This document shows, one piece after another, positions 18,070 to 26,367 of a stretch of DNA of 64,000 nt. This DNA is from Cellulomonas sp. IC4_254 (GTDB lineage Bacteria > Actinomycetota > Actinomycetes > Actinomycetales > Cellulomonadaceae): positions 1 through 64,000 of the forward strand of contig NZ_JAANNB010000001.1 of assembly GCF_011603975.1 (NCBI RefSeq), in the 5' to 3' direction. A program made the position numbers and the translations under genes. How positions within the stretch are numbered: the first letter of the stretch is position 1; every line of letters begins with the position of its first letter. Under the pieces are notes generated by a model. The model saw only the letters and a list, made by a program, of their open reading frames with translations. It searched no databases and was not told the origin of the DNA.

Positions 18070-18765
18070 TCAGAGGGACGACGGGCCGGCGGGCTCGCCG
18101 GGGTGTTCGTGCTCGAGGTACGCGGCGAGCGTGCCGGTGCGGTGGCGGCGCACGGCCTGCTCGATGTCCTCCGGCGGCGCACCGTCCTCGATCAGCCGGA
18201 GGAGCTGCTCGTGCTCCTGCACCGACTCCTGGGCGCGAGCCGGGACGAACGCGAAGATCGAGTCGCGCATCGGGGCGAGGCGCGCCCACTCGGCGTCCAC
18301 GATCTCGAGCAGGCGGGGATTCGCGCACCGGGAGTACAGGATGTGGTGGAACTCCTGGTTGAGTGCGGAGAACGCCCGTGGGTCGAACCGGTCCAGCGAC
18401 CCGGTCATCACCTCGTTGACGGCCCGGGCGCGCCGCAGGTCGTCCGCGGTGAGGTGTCGGGCGGCCAGCGCGGTCGCGGCGCTCTCTACGACCGTGATCG
18501 CCTGCATGGCGTGCCGGTACTGCGTGTCGTCGACCATGGAGACCCGCGCGCCGACGTTCCGCTCGAAGGTGACCAGGCCCTCGGCCTCCAGCTGGCGCAC
18601 GGCCTCCCGCACGGGCACCACGCTCATGTCGAGCCCGTTCGCGATGGTGCCGAGCACGAGGCGGTAGCCGGGCGTGAACTCCTGCTTCGCGATCCGCTCC
18701 TTGATCCAGTGGTACGCCCGCTGGGACTTGCTGACGCCGGTGGGGGTCACTGCTGGAGACGCCAT
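18070..18765 (-). CDS. GntR-family regulator with FCD domain
   Basis: A 231-residue regulator with an N-terminal winged helix (about 12-80; AYHWIKERIAKQEFTPGYRL, then SVVPVREAVRQLEAEGLV) and a C-terminal all-helical FCD effector domain (about 90-215). It lies within the catabolic operon, overlapping the end of the upstream FAH-RraA gene by 19 bases. FCD regulators bind short palindromes with a GT..AC core; sites close to ATCGTATACGAT occur through this region, so it or the second GntR at 22441 is the likely operon regulator. The two GntR proteins are similar throughout (QFHQLLYSRC versus EFHHILYSRC). Confidence 0.92.
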   Translation of the reverse strand: MASPAVTPTGVSKSQRAYHWIKERIAKQEFTPGYRLVLGTIANGLDMSVVPVREAVRQLEAEGLVTFERNVGARVSMVDDTQYRHAMQAITVVESAATALAARHLTADDLRRARAVNEVMTGSLDRFDPRAFSALNQEFHHILYSRCANPRLLEIVDAEWARLAPMRDSIFAFVPARAQESVQEHEQLLRLIEDGAPPEDIEQAVRRHRTGTLAAYLEHEHPGEPAGPSSL

Positions 18766-20255
18766 TCCTCGTACCTCGCTCTCGTCTTCTCGTCCGGCGG
18801 GAACAGCCCCTCCAGGGGATGTCCCGCCGCGACCTGCTCCGCCACCCAGGCGTCCTGCTGCTCCTGCGCCAGGGCGGCGTCCACGACCTCCTCCGCGAGC
18901 GCCGGCGGCAGCACCAGCACGCCGTCGGCGTCGCCGACCACCACGTCGCCGGGCTGCACAGTGGTGCCGCCGCAGGCCACGGTGACGTCGGCCTCCCAGG
19001 GGACGTGTCGCCGCCCGAGCACGGCGGGGTGGGTGCCGGCTGCGAACACCGGGATACCGACCGCGGCCACGCCGTCCGCGTCGCGGACGCCGCCGTCGGT
19101 GACGATCGCCGCGGCGCCCCGGGCGCGCGCTCGGATCGCCAGCACGTCGCCGAGCGTGGCCGCACCGGTCTCGCCGCGGGCGTCGACGACCAGCACCTCC
19201 CCCTCGGCGAGCGTGTCGAACACGCGCTTCTGGGCGTTGTACCCGCCGCCGTGCCGCTCGAAGAGGTCCTCCCGGTTCGGCACCAGCCGCAGCGTCCGGG
19301 CGGTGCCGGCGAACCGGGCGCCGGGCCGCAGCGGCCGCACGCCGTCGACGGTCACGTCGTCCAGCCCTCGCCGGCGCAGCTGGGCGGACAGCGCCGCGAC
19401 GGGGGTGCGCAGCAGCTTGGCGCGCAGCGCGGGGGTGAGCCCGGCGGGCGGCAGGCCCGCCGCCTCCCGCGACCCCCACGCCTCGGCGCGCTGGACGTTG
19501 TCCGGCGCCGGCAGAGAGCCGAGCGCGGCGTCGAACGGCGTCACGCCCTGGGTGACGGTGGTCACCAGGCGCCCCGACGACGGCGACCCGGGCGCGGTCG
19601 GGGCGTCGACCTCCACCTCGACGACGTCTCCCGGGACCACGACGCTGGAACCCGCGGGCGTCCCGGTGAGGACGACGTCGCCAGTCTCCAGCGTGAAGTG
19701 CTGGGAGAGGTCGGCCACCACCTGGGCGAGCGGGAACAGCAGCCCCGCCGTGGTGTCCTCCTGCGCCAGCCGGCCGTTGACCCAGGCGCGCAGCCGGATC
19801 GCGCCCGGGTCGACCGTGCGCGCGTCGATCAGCGCCGGGCCCAGCGGGGTGAACCCGTCGCCGCCCTTCGAGCGCAGGTTCGACCCGCGGTCGTTCGCCC
19901 GCAGGTCGTACAGGCCGAGGTCGTCCGCGGCGGTCACCCACGCGACGTGGCCCCAGGCGTCCTCGGGCCTGACACGCCGCGCCGGTGCACCGATGACGAG
20001 GGCCACCTCGCCCTCGAAGGCGAGGAGCTCCGTGCCGTCGGGGCGCTCGACGACCCCCCCGGACGCGGCGATCGAGCTCGACGGCTTCAGGAAGTACGAC
20101 GGGGCGGCAGGGCGCCGACCGCGCTGGTCCGCGCGCGACGCGTAGCTGAGGTGGACGGCGACGACCTTGCCTGGGCGCCCGGGCAGCGCGGCGAACCGCT
20201 CGTCCCCCTCCCGCTGACGGGCGGCGCGCCCGGGGCCGCTCGTCTGCGTCGGCAT
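18747..20255 (-). CDS. Fused fumarylacetoacetate-hydrolase-family and RraA-like aldolase protein
   Basis: A 502-residue two-domain protein. The N-terminal half (about 1-270) is an FAH-family domain (LLAFEGEVALVIG metal strand, the LRANDRGSNLRSKGGDGF loop and VVLTGTPAGS), as in HpaG-type isomerase/decarboxylases. The C-terminal half (about 300-485) is RraA-like (GEVLVVDARGETGAATLGD, VTDGGVRDADGV, PGDVVVGDADGVLVLP), the fold of 4-hydroxy-4-methyl-2-oxoglutarate aldolase / oxaloacetate decarboxylase. I start at ATG 20255 because GGAGGAGG lies upstream. HpaG is normally two FAH domains, so an RraA second half is unusual. It probably performs the decarboxylation and/or isomerisation of the ring-cleavage product. 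Confidence 0.85.
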   Translation of the reverse strand: MPTQTSGPGRAARQREGDERFAALPGRPGKVVAVHLSYASRADQRGRRPAAPSYFLKPSSSIAASGGVVERPDGTELLAFEGEVALVIGAPARRVRPEDAWGHVAWVTAADDLGLYDLRANDRGSNLRSKGGDGFTPLGPALIDARTVDPGAIRLRAWVNGRLAQEDTTAGLLFPLAQVVADLSQHFTLETGDVVLTGTPAGSSVVVPGDVVEVEVDAPTAPGSPSSGRLVTTVTQGVTPFDAALGSLPAPDNVQRAEAWGSREAAGLPPAGLTPALRAKLLRTPVAALSAQLRRRGLDDVTVDGVRPLRPGARFAGTARTLRLVPNREDLFERHGGGYNAQKRVFDTLAEGEVLVVDARGETGAATLGDVLAIRARARGAAAIVTDGGVRDADGVAAVGIPVFAAGTHPAVLGRRHVPWEADVTVACGGTTVQPGDVVVGDADGVLVLPPALAEEVVDAALAQEQQDAWVAEQVAAGHPLEGLFPPDEKTRARYEEWRLQQ

Positions 20256-20280
20256 CTCGTCCTCCTCCATGATGAGGAGG

Positions 20281-20292
20281 ATCGTATACAAT
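20281..20292. promoter_or_regulatory. GntR-type operator, site A
   Basis: ATCGTATACAAT differs at one base from the palindrome ATCGTATACGAT repeated in other promoter regions here. It lies in the 61-base gap upstream of the FAH-RraA gene. Confidence 0.6.
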
Positions 20293-20316
20293 CCCGAAGT
20301 CCCGCGCAACCGCGGC

Positions 20317-21312
20317 TCAGTGCACCCCCAGGTAGTCCTCCAGCGTGGCCGGGGACGCGTGCAGGAGCGGCTCCCGCACCGGCTCGCCCGGGAACGGGCT
20401 CGCCTCGAAGAACCACCGCCGCGAGGCCGGCAGCCCCCACAGCTGCGCGCGCCGCGCATCGCTGACGTCCCAGCGGATCGGCTCGTCCTCCAGGTCGATG
20501 AACTGGTAGTGCGTCGTGAACAGCTCCACGCGGTGCTGGTCGGGGTCCCGCAGGTACAGGAACAGCGCGTTGCTGATCCCGTGCCGCCCGGGGCCGCGGT
20601 CGATCTCGTCGCCGACGCCCAGGGCGCCCGCGACGTCCGCGGCGTGCAGCAGGGCGGAGGCGTCGGGCACCGTGTAGGCGAAGTGGTGCAGCCTCGGGCC
20701 CCGCCCGTTGGTGAAGACCAGGTCGTGCGTGTTGCCCTTCACCTCCATCCAGGACCCCCACAGCTCGTCCGTGCCGTCCTTCGCCGTGTACTCGGACATC
20801 CGCATCCCCAGGCCCGTCCAGAAGTCCGTCGCGGCCTGCACGTCGTGCGTCACCACCTGGAAGTGGTCGAGCCGCTGCGGGGCGCCGGCGACGAACTCGT
20901 CGAACCGCTGCATCTTGCGCGGGACCAGGTCCATCGACGCGGTCAGCTCCAGGTGCGTGCCCACCGGGTCCCGGAACTGGAGCGTCGCGCCCTGGTGGGG
21001 CCGCTCCACGCGCCGGTGCTCGATGCCGCGCGCGGCGAAGCAGCGCTCCGCCGCCGCGATGTCGTCCTCGGTGCGCACCCGCAGCCCCACGCGCAGCGCC
21101 CGCGGCTCGTCCGCGCGCTCCAGCACCAGGCTGTGGTGCGCCGACTCCTCCAGGCCGCGCAGGTAGACGGCGTCCTCGGACTCCTCGGTGACGACGAGCC
21201 CGATCACGTCCCGGTAGAAGTCCCGGCTCCGCCCGAGGTCGGTGACCGCGAGCGAGACGTGGCTCGCGCGGGTGAGCGCGAACGGGGGCACGAGCGGGGT
21301 GGTGGGAAGCAT
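20317..21312 (-). CDS. hpaD: Extradiol ring-cleavage dioxygenase (homoprotocatechuate 2,3-dioxygenase-like)
   Basis: A 331-residue type I (vicinal oxygen chelate) extradiol dioxygenase cutting a catechol ring next to the diol. Two glyoxalase-like modules are visible (about 15-125 and 145-270). The metal triad is His150 (RLDHFQVV), His209 (PRLHHFAY) and Glu263 (HRVELFTTHY), with spacings of 59 and 54 residues, nearly those of Brevibacterium homoprotocatechuate dioxygenase (365 residues). ATG 21312 follows GGAGG. It is the first gene of the minus-strand operon and divergent from a LysR regulator. Substrate assignment to 3,4-dihydroxyphenylacetate depends on family similarity and on the HpaH/HpaI-type genes; a related catechol is possible. 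Confidence 0.87.
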   Translation of the reverse strand: MLPTTPLVPPFALTRASHVSLAVTDLGRSRDFYRDVIGLVVTEESEDAVYLRGLEESAHHSLVLERADEPRALRVGLRVRTEDDIAAAERCFAARGIEHRRVERPHQGATLQFRDPVGTHLELTASMDLVPRKMQRFDEFVAGAPQRLDHFQVVTHDVQAATDFWTGLGMRMSEYTAKDGTDELWGSWMEVKGNTHDLVFTNGRGPRLHHFAYTVPDASALLHAADVAGALGVGDEIDRGPGRHGISNALFLYLRDPDQHRVELFTTHYQFIDLEDEPIRWDVSDARRAQLWGLPASRRWFFEASPFPGEPVREPLLHASPATLEDYLGVH

Positions 21313-21440
21313 CGTCGGTTCCTCCGGGTGGGTGCGGGTGCGGTCAGCGTGGCACCGACCGGGCGCCAGGAGAACTACCGGCTGGTTCTGCCTGTCATGC
21401 GTCATGGCTATACCCACCGACGCCCGATACCCTCGCGGCT

Positions 21441-22370
21441 ATGGATCTCCGCCTGCTGCGCTACTTCACCGCGGTGGTCGAGGCCGGGTCGATGACGAGC
21501 GCGGCCGCGCGCCTGCACGTCTCCCAGCCGTCGTTGAGCGTGGCCGTCTCGCGGCTGGAGTCGGAGGTGGGGGTCGCCCTGCTCGTCCGCACGCCGCGCG
21601 GGGTGCGGCCGACGAGCGCCGGCCGGTTCCTGCTCGGGGCATCGGCCCGGGTGCTGCACGACGTCGACGACATCGCGGCGTCGCTCGCGCGGTTCGGCGC
21701 GGGGACGGCCGGCACGCTCACCCTCGCCGCGGTCCCGGTGCTGGTGTGGCACCGCGTGCCGCGGTTGCTGCGCGCCCTCGCCCGCGACGCCCCCGACCTC
21801 GAGGTCCAGCTCGTCGACCCGCCGCCGTGGACGGCGATCGACATGCTGCTGGAGCGCAGCGCGGACGTCGCGGCCGTCGTCGTGGCCCACCCCGGCCGGT
21901 TCGCGCGGCAGCACCGCGGGGTGCTCGACGTCGCGGACTGGGGAGAGGTCCCGCTGGTCGCCGCGCTCCCGCCCGAGGAGCACGAGGCGCCCGACCCGCT
22001 GCCGCTGCACGCCCTCGCGGGCCGGACGGTGCTGCTCCCCCGGCGCACCGCCGCGGTCCCGAGCCTGCCCGAACGCGTGGAGGAGGCGCTCGCCCGGCAC
22101 GACGTCGCGCCCGCCGCGGTGCGGACGGTCGGGACGATCCAGGTGGCCCTGCCCCTGGTGGAGGCCGGCGTGGGCGCGGCGGTCCTGCCCGACCCCGACC
22201 ACGCGAGCCTGCACCGGTTCGACGTGACCCTCCGCCGGCTGGACCCCGCCCCACCGCCGCTGCGGGCCCTCGTCCTGTCGCGGGCGGGCGCCGCGGCGTC
22301 CGACGCCCGGGTCGCCCGGCTCCTCCGGCACGCCCGGCGACCTGCGCCCCGGGGATCAGATACGATCTGA
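21441..22370 (+). CDS. LysR-family transcriptional regulator
   Basis: A 309-residue LysR protein: winged helix-turn-helix at about 1-60 (LLRYFTAVVEAGSMTSAAA, QPSLSVAVSRLE) and a periplasmic-binding-like effector half. It is divergent from the extradiol dioxygenase with a 128-base gap, the classic arrangement for LysR activators of aromatic catabolism. It probably activates the dioxygenase operon when the substrate or an intermediate is present, working alongside the GntR proteins. Confidence 0.92.
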   Translation: MDLRLLRYFTAVVEAGSMTSAAARLHVSQPSLSVAVSRLESEVGVALLVRTPRGVRPTSAGRFLLGASARVLHDVDDIAASLARFGAGTAGTLTLAAVPVLVWHRVPRLLRALARDAPDLEVQLVDPPPWTAIDMLLERSADVAAVVVAHPGRFARQHRGVLDVADWGEVPLVAALPPEEHEAPDPLPLHALAGRTVLLPRRTAAVPSLPERVEEALARHDVAPAAVRTVGTIQVALPLVEAGVGAAVLPDPDHASLHRFDVTLRRLDPAPPPLRALVLSRAGAAASDARVARLLRHARRPAPRGSDTI

Positions 22371-22372
22371 TC
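22354..22372. promoter_or_regulatory. GntR-type operator, site B
   Basis: GATCAGAT (22354-22361) and ATCTGATC (22365-22372) form a perfect 8-bp inverted repeat with a 3-base spacer, 68 bases before the second GntR gene. Its centre ATACGAT resembles half of the ATCGTATACGAT sites but the flanks differ, so it may be an autoregulatory site. Confidence 0.5.
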
Positions 22373-22440
22373 CGCAGCCGGGCGACGACGCCTGGCGCGA
22401 GCCGCGCCGCCGCCCCGCCGGCGCCACTCGAGGAGGCGCC

Positions 22441-23121
22441 GTGGCCCCGAGCAAGGCCGAGCAGTGCTACCAGATCCTGCGCGAGCGGATCATGGACGGG
22501 ACCTTCGCCCCCGGCCACCGGCTCGTGATCGACCAGCTCTGGCGCGAGTACCAGATCAGCTCCGTCCCGTGGCGGGAGTCGCTGCGGCGGCTCGAGGCCG
22601 AGGGGTGGGTGCACATCGTGCCGAACGTCGGCGCCGTCGTGAACACCTTCGACACCGGCGCGTGGGAGCGCACGCTCCGGCTCCTCGCCCGGCTGGAGGG
22701 GTACGCGACCGCGCTGTCCGCCCCCCACCTGACCGGCGGCGAGCTGGCCCGCGCCCGCTCGCTGAACCGCGACATGGCGGACGCCCTGGCCGCGTTCGAC
22801 CCCGCCCGGTTCGGCGTCCTCAACCGGCAGTTCCACCAGCTCCTGTACTCCCGGTGCGACGACCGGCGCGTGCTCGACCTGGTGGAGGCCGAGTGGACCC
22901 GCCTGGAGCTGATCCGCAGGTCCGCCTTCTGGTACGCGCCCGGGCGGGCCCTGGCGTCCCTGGCCGAGCACGACGGGCTGGTCGACCTGGTCGAAGGGGG
23001 CGCGACACCGGAGGTCATCGAGACCGCCGCGCGCCGGCACGAGACGAACACGGCGGACGCGGTCGCCCGGCACGAGGCCCAGCTCGAGCTCGAGGAGGAG
23101 CCCGCGGCGCGGGAGGCGTGA
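22441..23121 (+). CDS. GntR-family regulator with FCD domain (second copy)
   Basis: A 226-residue FCD-type GntR regulator: winged helix at about 5-72 (QCYQILRERIMDGTFAPGHR, SVPWRESLRRLEAEGWV), FCD domain at about 85-205. GTG 22441 follows GAGGAGG. It resembles the GntR at 18070 in sequence and length. It follows the LysR gene by 70 bases and is convergent with the DUF3500 gene. A palindrome in its own promoter region suggests autoregulation. Confidence 0.92.
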   Translation: MAPSKAEQCYQILRERIMDGTFAPGHRLVIDQLWREYQISSVPWRESLRRLEAEGWVHIVPNVGAVVNTFDTGAWERTLRLLARLEGYATALSAPHLTGGELARARSLNRDMADALAAFDPARFGVLNRQFHQLLYSRCDDRRVLDLVEAEWTRLELIRRSAFWYAPGRALASLAEHDGLVDLVEGGATPEVIETAARRHETNTADAVARHEAQLELEEEPAAREA

Positions 23122-23123
23122 CG

Positions 23124-24446
23124 TCAGCCGGGCGGCCGGCGCCGGGCCCGGTGCTGGGCGACGTACGCCCGGCCGTAGTCGTTGCCGTTCGGCAGGCGCA
23201 GCGTCGTGTGCACGTGGAACCGCGCGGGCAGGCGGTTGCTGAGCCACACGCCGGCGTGGTGGTCCAGCTCCGCGAGGACCACCGGGCTGTGCACCCTCAG
23301 GTAGAACGGCTGGCTGCCGTCGGTCGCGCCGTACCAGGCGAACCAGGTCTCGCTCCGGTGCGCGTCGACCTCCTGGAGCGTCATCGCCCGCTGGGGGGCG
23401 ACCAGCAGGGCGTGGAAGTCCTCGACCACCCGCAGCAGCGTCGCCCACTGCGCGTCGGTCAGGTCGGCCCCGCCGATGCCCTCGTACGGGACGACGCGGT
23501 TGTCACGGAACGCCCCGGCGACGTGCCGCTCGTCCGCCGGGTGCAGCCGGCCCGGCGGCATGGCCGGGTCGAGCACGGAGCGGTACACCACGGCCCGGTC
23601 GCGCTGCGCCGCGGTCAGGGACGACGCGAGGTCGAGCGCGGTCCGCTCGCGCGCGTCGAACAGCGCGGGCCGAGCGCCGTCGGCCAGCGCCGGCTCAGCG
23701 CCCAGGAAGACGGGGGCGACGACGTGCCGGCCGGCGACGGTCACGAAGCACACGGCGACGTGGTGGCCGAACAGCTGCCAGCCCCACGGCTCGTCCGGCG
23801 AGGGGCTGCCGAACAGGGAGAACCAGTAGGAGCGCTCGTTCATGAGCGCCGGCAGGTCCACGAGCTCGCCGAGGAACCCGTTCAGCGCCATGGTCTCGGC
23901 CACCCGGGCCCAGCCCTCCGGGCTCAGCGAGGCCCGGACCACGTCGAGCACCGCGTCCGCGGACTCAGGCGCCAGGTCCTCGAGCCGCAGCCCGACCCGG
24001 TGGATCACGAACTCCGGGTTGCTCCACGCCCGCCACTGCGGTGCGTCGAGCGGGTACTGCACCCGCGCCCGTTCGTCGTCGGTCAGCGTCGCCAGCGCGC
24101 GGGCCGCGGCCGCGAGCAGCGCCGCGTCCGGCGGCAGGTCGCCCGCGGTGCCCTCGGGCAGGCGGTGGACGTCGTCGCGCACGGCGCCGTGGTCGGTCAC
24201 GCCGACGAAAGGCTCGTCGTACAGCGCCTGCCAGTCCGCCAGCAGCTCCTGCACGAATGCCGGCTCGCGCTTGCGGGCGGAGAAATCGTCGTAGCCGAGA
24301 CCGCGCCACTGCGCGAGCACGGGGTCGTCGTGGTCGTAGAGGTGCTCCCGGTAGCTCTCGCCGGTCAGCACCACGTCCTCGTCACGCCCGGACACGCGGG
24401 CCGCGGAGAAGAACGCGTCGATCTGGTGGTCGTCCCGCTCGGGCAT
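23124..24446 (-). CDS. DUF3500 family protein
   Basis: A 440-residue protein of the DUF3500 family, whose biochemical role is not established. The C-terminal signature is visible: FYLRVHSPVVLAELDHHAG followed by HVHTTLRLPNGNDYG, close to the family's H-x-H-T...DYG ending. WGWQLFGHHVAV in the middle is another conserved piece. Signal peptide not seen. ATG 24446 follows AGGAGGAACC. It is divergent from the ABC transporter operon, and the shared gap holds three GntR-type sites, so the protein is probably part of the same catabolic programme, perhaps acting early on the imported compound. That role is inference. Confidence 0.85.
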   Translation of the reverse strand: MPERDDHQIDAFFSAARVSGRDEDVVLTGESYREHLYDHDDPVLAQWRGLGYDDFSARKREPAFVQELLADWQALYDEPFVGVTDHGAVRDDVHRLPEGTAGDLPPDAALLAAAARALATLTDDERARVQYPLDAPQWRAWSNPEFVIHRVGLRLEDLAPESADAVLDVVRASLSPEGWARVAETMALNGFLGELVDLPALMNERSYWFSLFGSPSPDEPWGWQLFGHHVAVCFVTVAGRHVVAPVFLGAEPALADGARPALFDARERTALDLASSLTAAQRDRAVVYRSVLDPAMPPGRLHPADERHVAGAFRDNRVVPYEGIGGADLTDAQWATLLRVVEDFHALLVAPQRAMTLQEVDAHRSETWFAWYGATDGSQPFYLRVHSPVVLAELDHHAGVWLSNRLPARFHVHTTLRLPNGNDYGRAYVAQHRARRRPPG

Positions 24447-24482
24447 GGTTCCTCCTGGGTGTCCCAGCGCTGGGTGCCGCCG

Positions 24483-24494
24483 ATCGTATACGAA
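24483..24494. promoter_or_regulatory. GntR-type operator, site C
   Basis: ATCGTATACGAA, one base from the palindrome ATCGTATACGAT, 37 bases before the DUF3500 gene start on the minus strand. It overlaps a plausible -10 region. Confidence 0.65.
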
Positions 24495-24555
24495 ACGGCC
24501 GCGGGTCGACAGGGGGAACCCCGGGTTCACCTGGCCGTTGCGCGACGTGGCCCAG

Positions 24556-24586
24556 ATCACATACGATCCGTCAGGTCGTATACGAT
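24556..24586. promoter_or_regulatory. Paired GntR-type operators, sites D and E
   Basis: ATCACATACGAT (24556-24567) and GTCGTATACGAT (24575-24586) lie 19 bases apart, centre to centre, in the divergent gap between the DUF3500 gene and the ABC transporter operon. The second is one base from the consensus. Confidence 0.6.
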
Positions 24587-24782
24587 CCGAACGGACGCCG
24601 GCTCGACGGAGAGGCGCAGTCCATGCGAGACCCCCAGCACACCGATCCGGCGATCCCCTCGCCGCACGCCGGGCCGCGCACCGCGGCCGGCCGCCCGGAC
24701 GGGCACCCGGCGCGCGCCTGACCCGCCCGGAGAGACGCGACCGTCCCCCACCGCAGTACCCGGCGCAAGGAGGCGCCCTCCC

Positions 24783-26321
24783 ATGGTGAAGTCGACTCGC
24801 CGCACGCGGACCGCCGTCCCCGTGCTGGCCCTGGCACTGGCCCTGACCGCGTGCTCCGCCTCCGGCGACGGAGGCGGCGGCACCGCAGCGCCCGACGGGG
24901 GCGGTACCGCCGGCTCGGTCCTGCGCGTGAACTGGGGCGGGTTCCCCGAGAGCTGGGCGCCGGGCGCCGAGATGGAGGCGGGCTACCTGCGCGTCCCCTA
25001 CGAGAACCTGGTGGCGCTCGGGGAGGGCAGCGAGATCCTCCCCGTCCTCGCCACCGCGTGGGAGCAGACCGGCGACGCGCTCACGCTCACGCTCCGTGAG
25101 GGCGTGACGTTCCACGACGGAACCCCGTTCGACGCGGAGGCCGTCAAGGTCAACCTCGAGGCGATCAAGGACACCCCCGGGCCCTACGCCGGGCCGTTCC
25201 AGGTGGTGGAGTCGATCGACGTCCTCGACCCGCAGACCGTGCGGGTCAACCTGAGCCGGCCGGCCCCGTCGCTCCTCACCACGCTCGCCACCCGCGCCGC
25301 GCCCATGGCGAGCCCCGCCGCGATCGCCGACGGCTCCGTCGCGCAGTCCCCGGTGGGTACCGGCCCGTGGGCGTACGACGCGGAGGCGTCCACGCCGGGC
25401 ACCCGGATGAAGTTCACGGGGTTCGAGGAGTACTGGGGCGACGAGGTCGGCTTCGAGTCCGTGGAGCTGTACGCGATCGGCGAGGACAACGCCGCGACGG
25501 GCGCCCTGACGAACGGCGAGATCGACCTCACGGACACCGAGGTCTCGCAGCTCGCCACGCTCGAGGGGTCCGGCGACGTCGACACGCTCACCTACCCCGC
25601 CATCCGCAACAACCCGATCTTCTTCGACCGGGGGCCCGGCGGGGTGTTCGAGGACGTCGACGTGCGCCGCGCGGCCTGCTACGCCCTCGACACCGAGACG
25701 CTCGCGGAGCTCGAGCCCGACTGGGAGGTCCGCACCCAGCACTTCGCCGAGGGAGAGGTCGGGTACAACCCGGACATCGAGGGCTACCCGCACGACCTCG
25801 AGCAGGCCCAGGAGCTCTACGACGCGGCCGGCAACCCGCCCGTGCAGGCCGAGATGCTGGCGACCGTCTTCAACGAGAACCAGATGCAGGTCTACGCCGA
25901 GCAGCTCGGGGAGATCGGCATGGAGATCACCGTGCAGAGCGCGCCGCCGCCCCAGTACTTCACGGAGTGGAACAGCGGCCGCTACCCGCTGGGGCTCGGC
26001 GGCAACGACGAGCTCACGCCGTACGACTGGTACTCGGCCTGGTTCGCCGCCGACGCCCCCGGCAACCCGTCGGGCGTCGAGAGCCCCGAGCTGAAGGCCG
26101 CCGCCGACGCCGCCGTCGCCGCCGGGAGCGACGAGGAGGCCGCCGACCTGTGGGCCGAGGTCACCCGGATCATCTCGGACGAGGCGCTCACGTGCGCCCA
26201 CGTCGCGGGCGAGGAGATCCTCGCCTGGAACACCGGCACCGTCACGGGGGTCGCGGCCCCGAGCCAGCCGTGGGAGACCAACCTGGTCGACTACCGCGCG
26301 CTGCGGCCCGCCGGCTCCTGA
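24783..26321 (+). CDS. ABC transporter substrate-binding lipoprotein, family 5
   Basis: A 512-residue extracytoplasmic solute receptor of the peptide/nickel/opine (SBP_bac_5) family. The signal sequence has a lipobox, LALTAC, with Cys24 as lipid anchor, followed by a Gly-rich linker. VTFHDGTPFDAEAVKVNLE is the family signature, and GTGPWAYD and the later FFDRGPGG..DVDVRRAACYALD region fit. ATG 24783 is preceded by AAGGAGG. It is the first gene of a complete importer operon and lies behind GntR-type sites, so it probably captures the substrate of the adjacent catabolic genes, not peptides. Confidence 0.93.
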   Translation: MVKSTRRTRTAVPVLALALALTACSASGDGGGGTAAPDGGGTAGSVLRVNWGGFPESWAPGAEMEAGYLRVPYENLVALGEGSEILPVLATAWEQTGDALTLTLREGVTFHDGTPFDAEAVKVNLEAIKDTPGPYAGPFQVVESIDVLDPQTVRVNLSRPAPSLLTTLATRAAPMASPAAIADGSVAQSPVGTGPWAYDAEASTPGTRMKFTGFEEYWGDEVGFESVELYAIGEDNAATGALTNGEIDLTDTEVSQLATLEGSGDVDTLTYPAIRNNPIFFDRGPGGVFEDVDVRRAACYALDTETLAELEPDWEVRTQHFAEGEVGYNPDIEGYPHDLEQAQELYDAAGNPPVQAEMLATVFNENQMQVYAEQLGEIGMEITVQSAPPPQYFTEWNSGRYPLGLGGNDELTPYDWYSAWFAADAPGNPSGVESPELKAAADAAVAAGSDEEAADLWAEVTRIISDEALTCAHVAGEEILAWNTGTVTGVAAPSQPWETNLVDYRALRPAGS

Positions 26322-26367
26322 CACCGCCCGCCCCGACCCCCGACCCGGACCAGACAGGAGCCGCCCG

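Noticed and set aside
21313-21440. Specific LysR box in the hpaD/LysR gap
   Set aside because: Several T-N11-A matches can be drawn in the gap but none stands out, so no site is annotated.
24623-24721. Possible 32-codon leader peptide before the ABC transporter operon, starting at an ATG with GGAGAG upstream
   Set aside because: Composition is Pro/His/Ala-rich like GC-driven noise, there is no attenuator hairpin or amino-acid run, and the binding-protein gene has its own good ribosome site.
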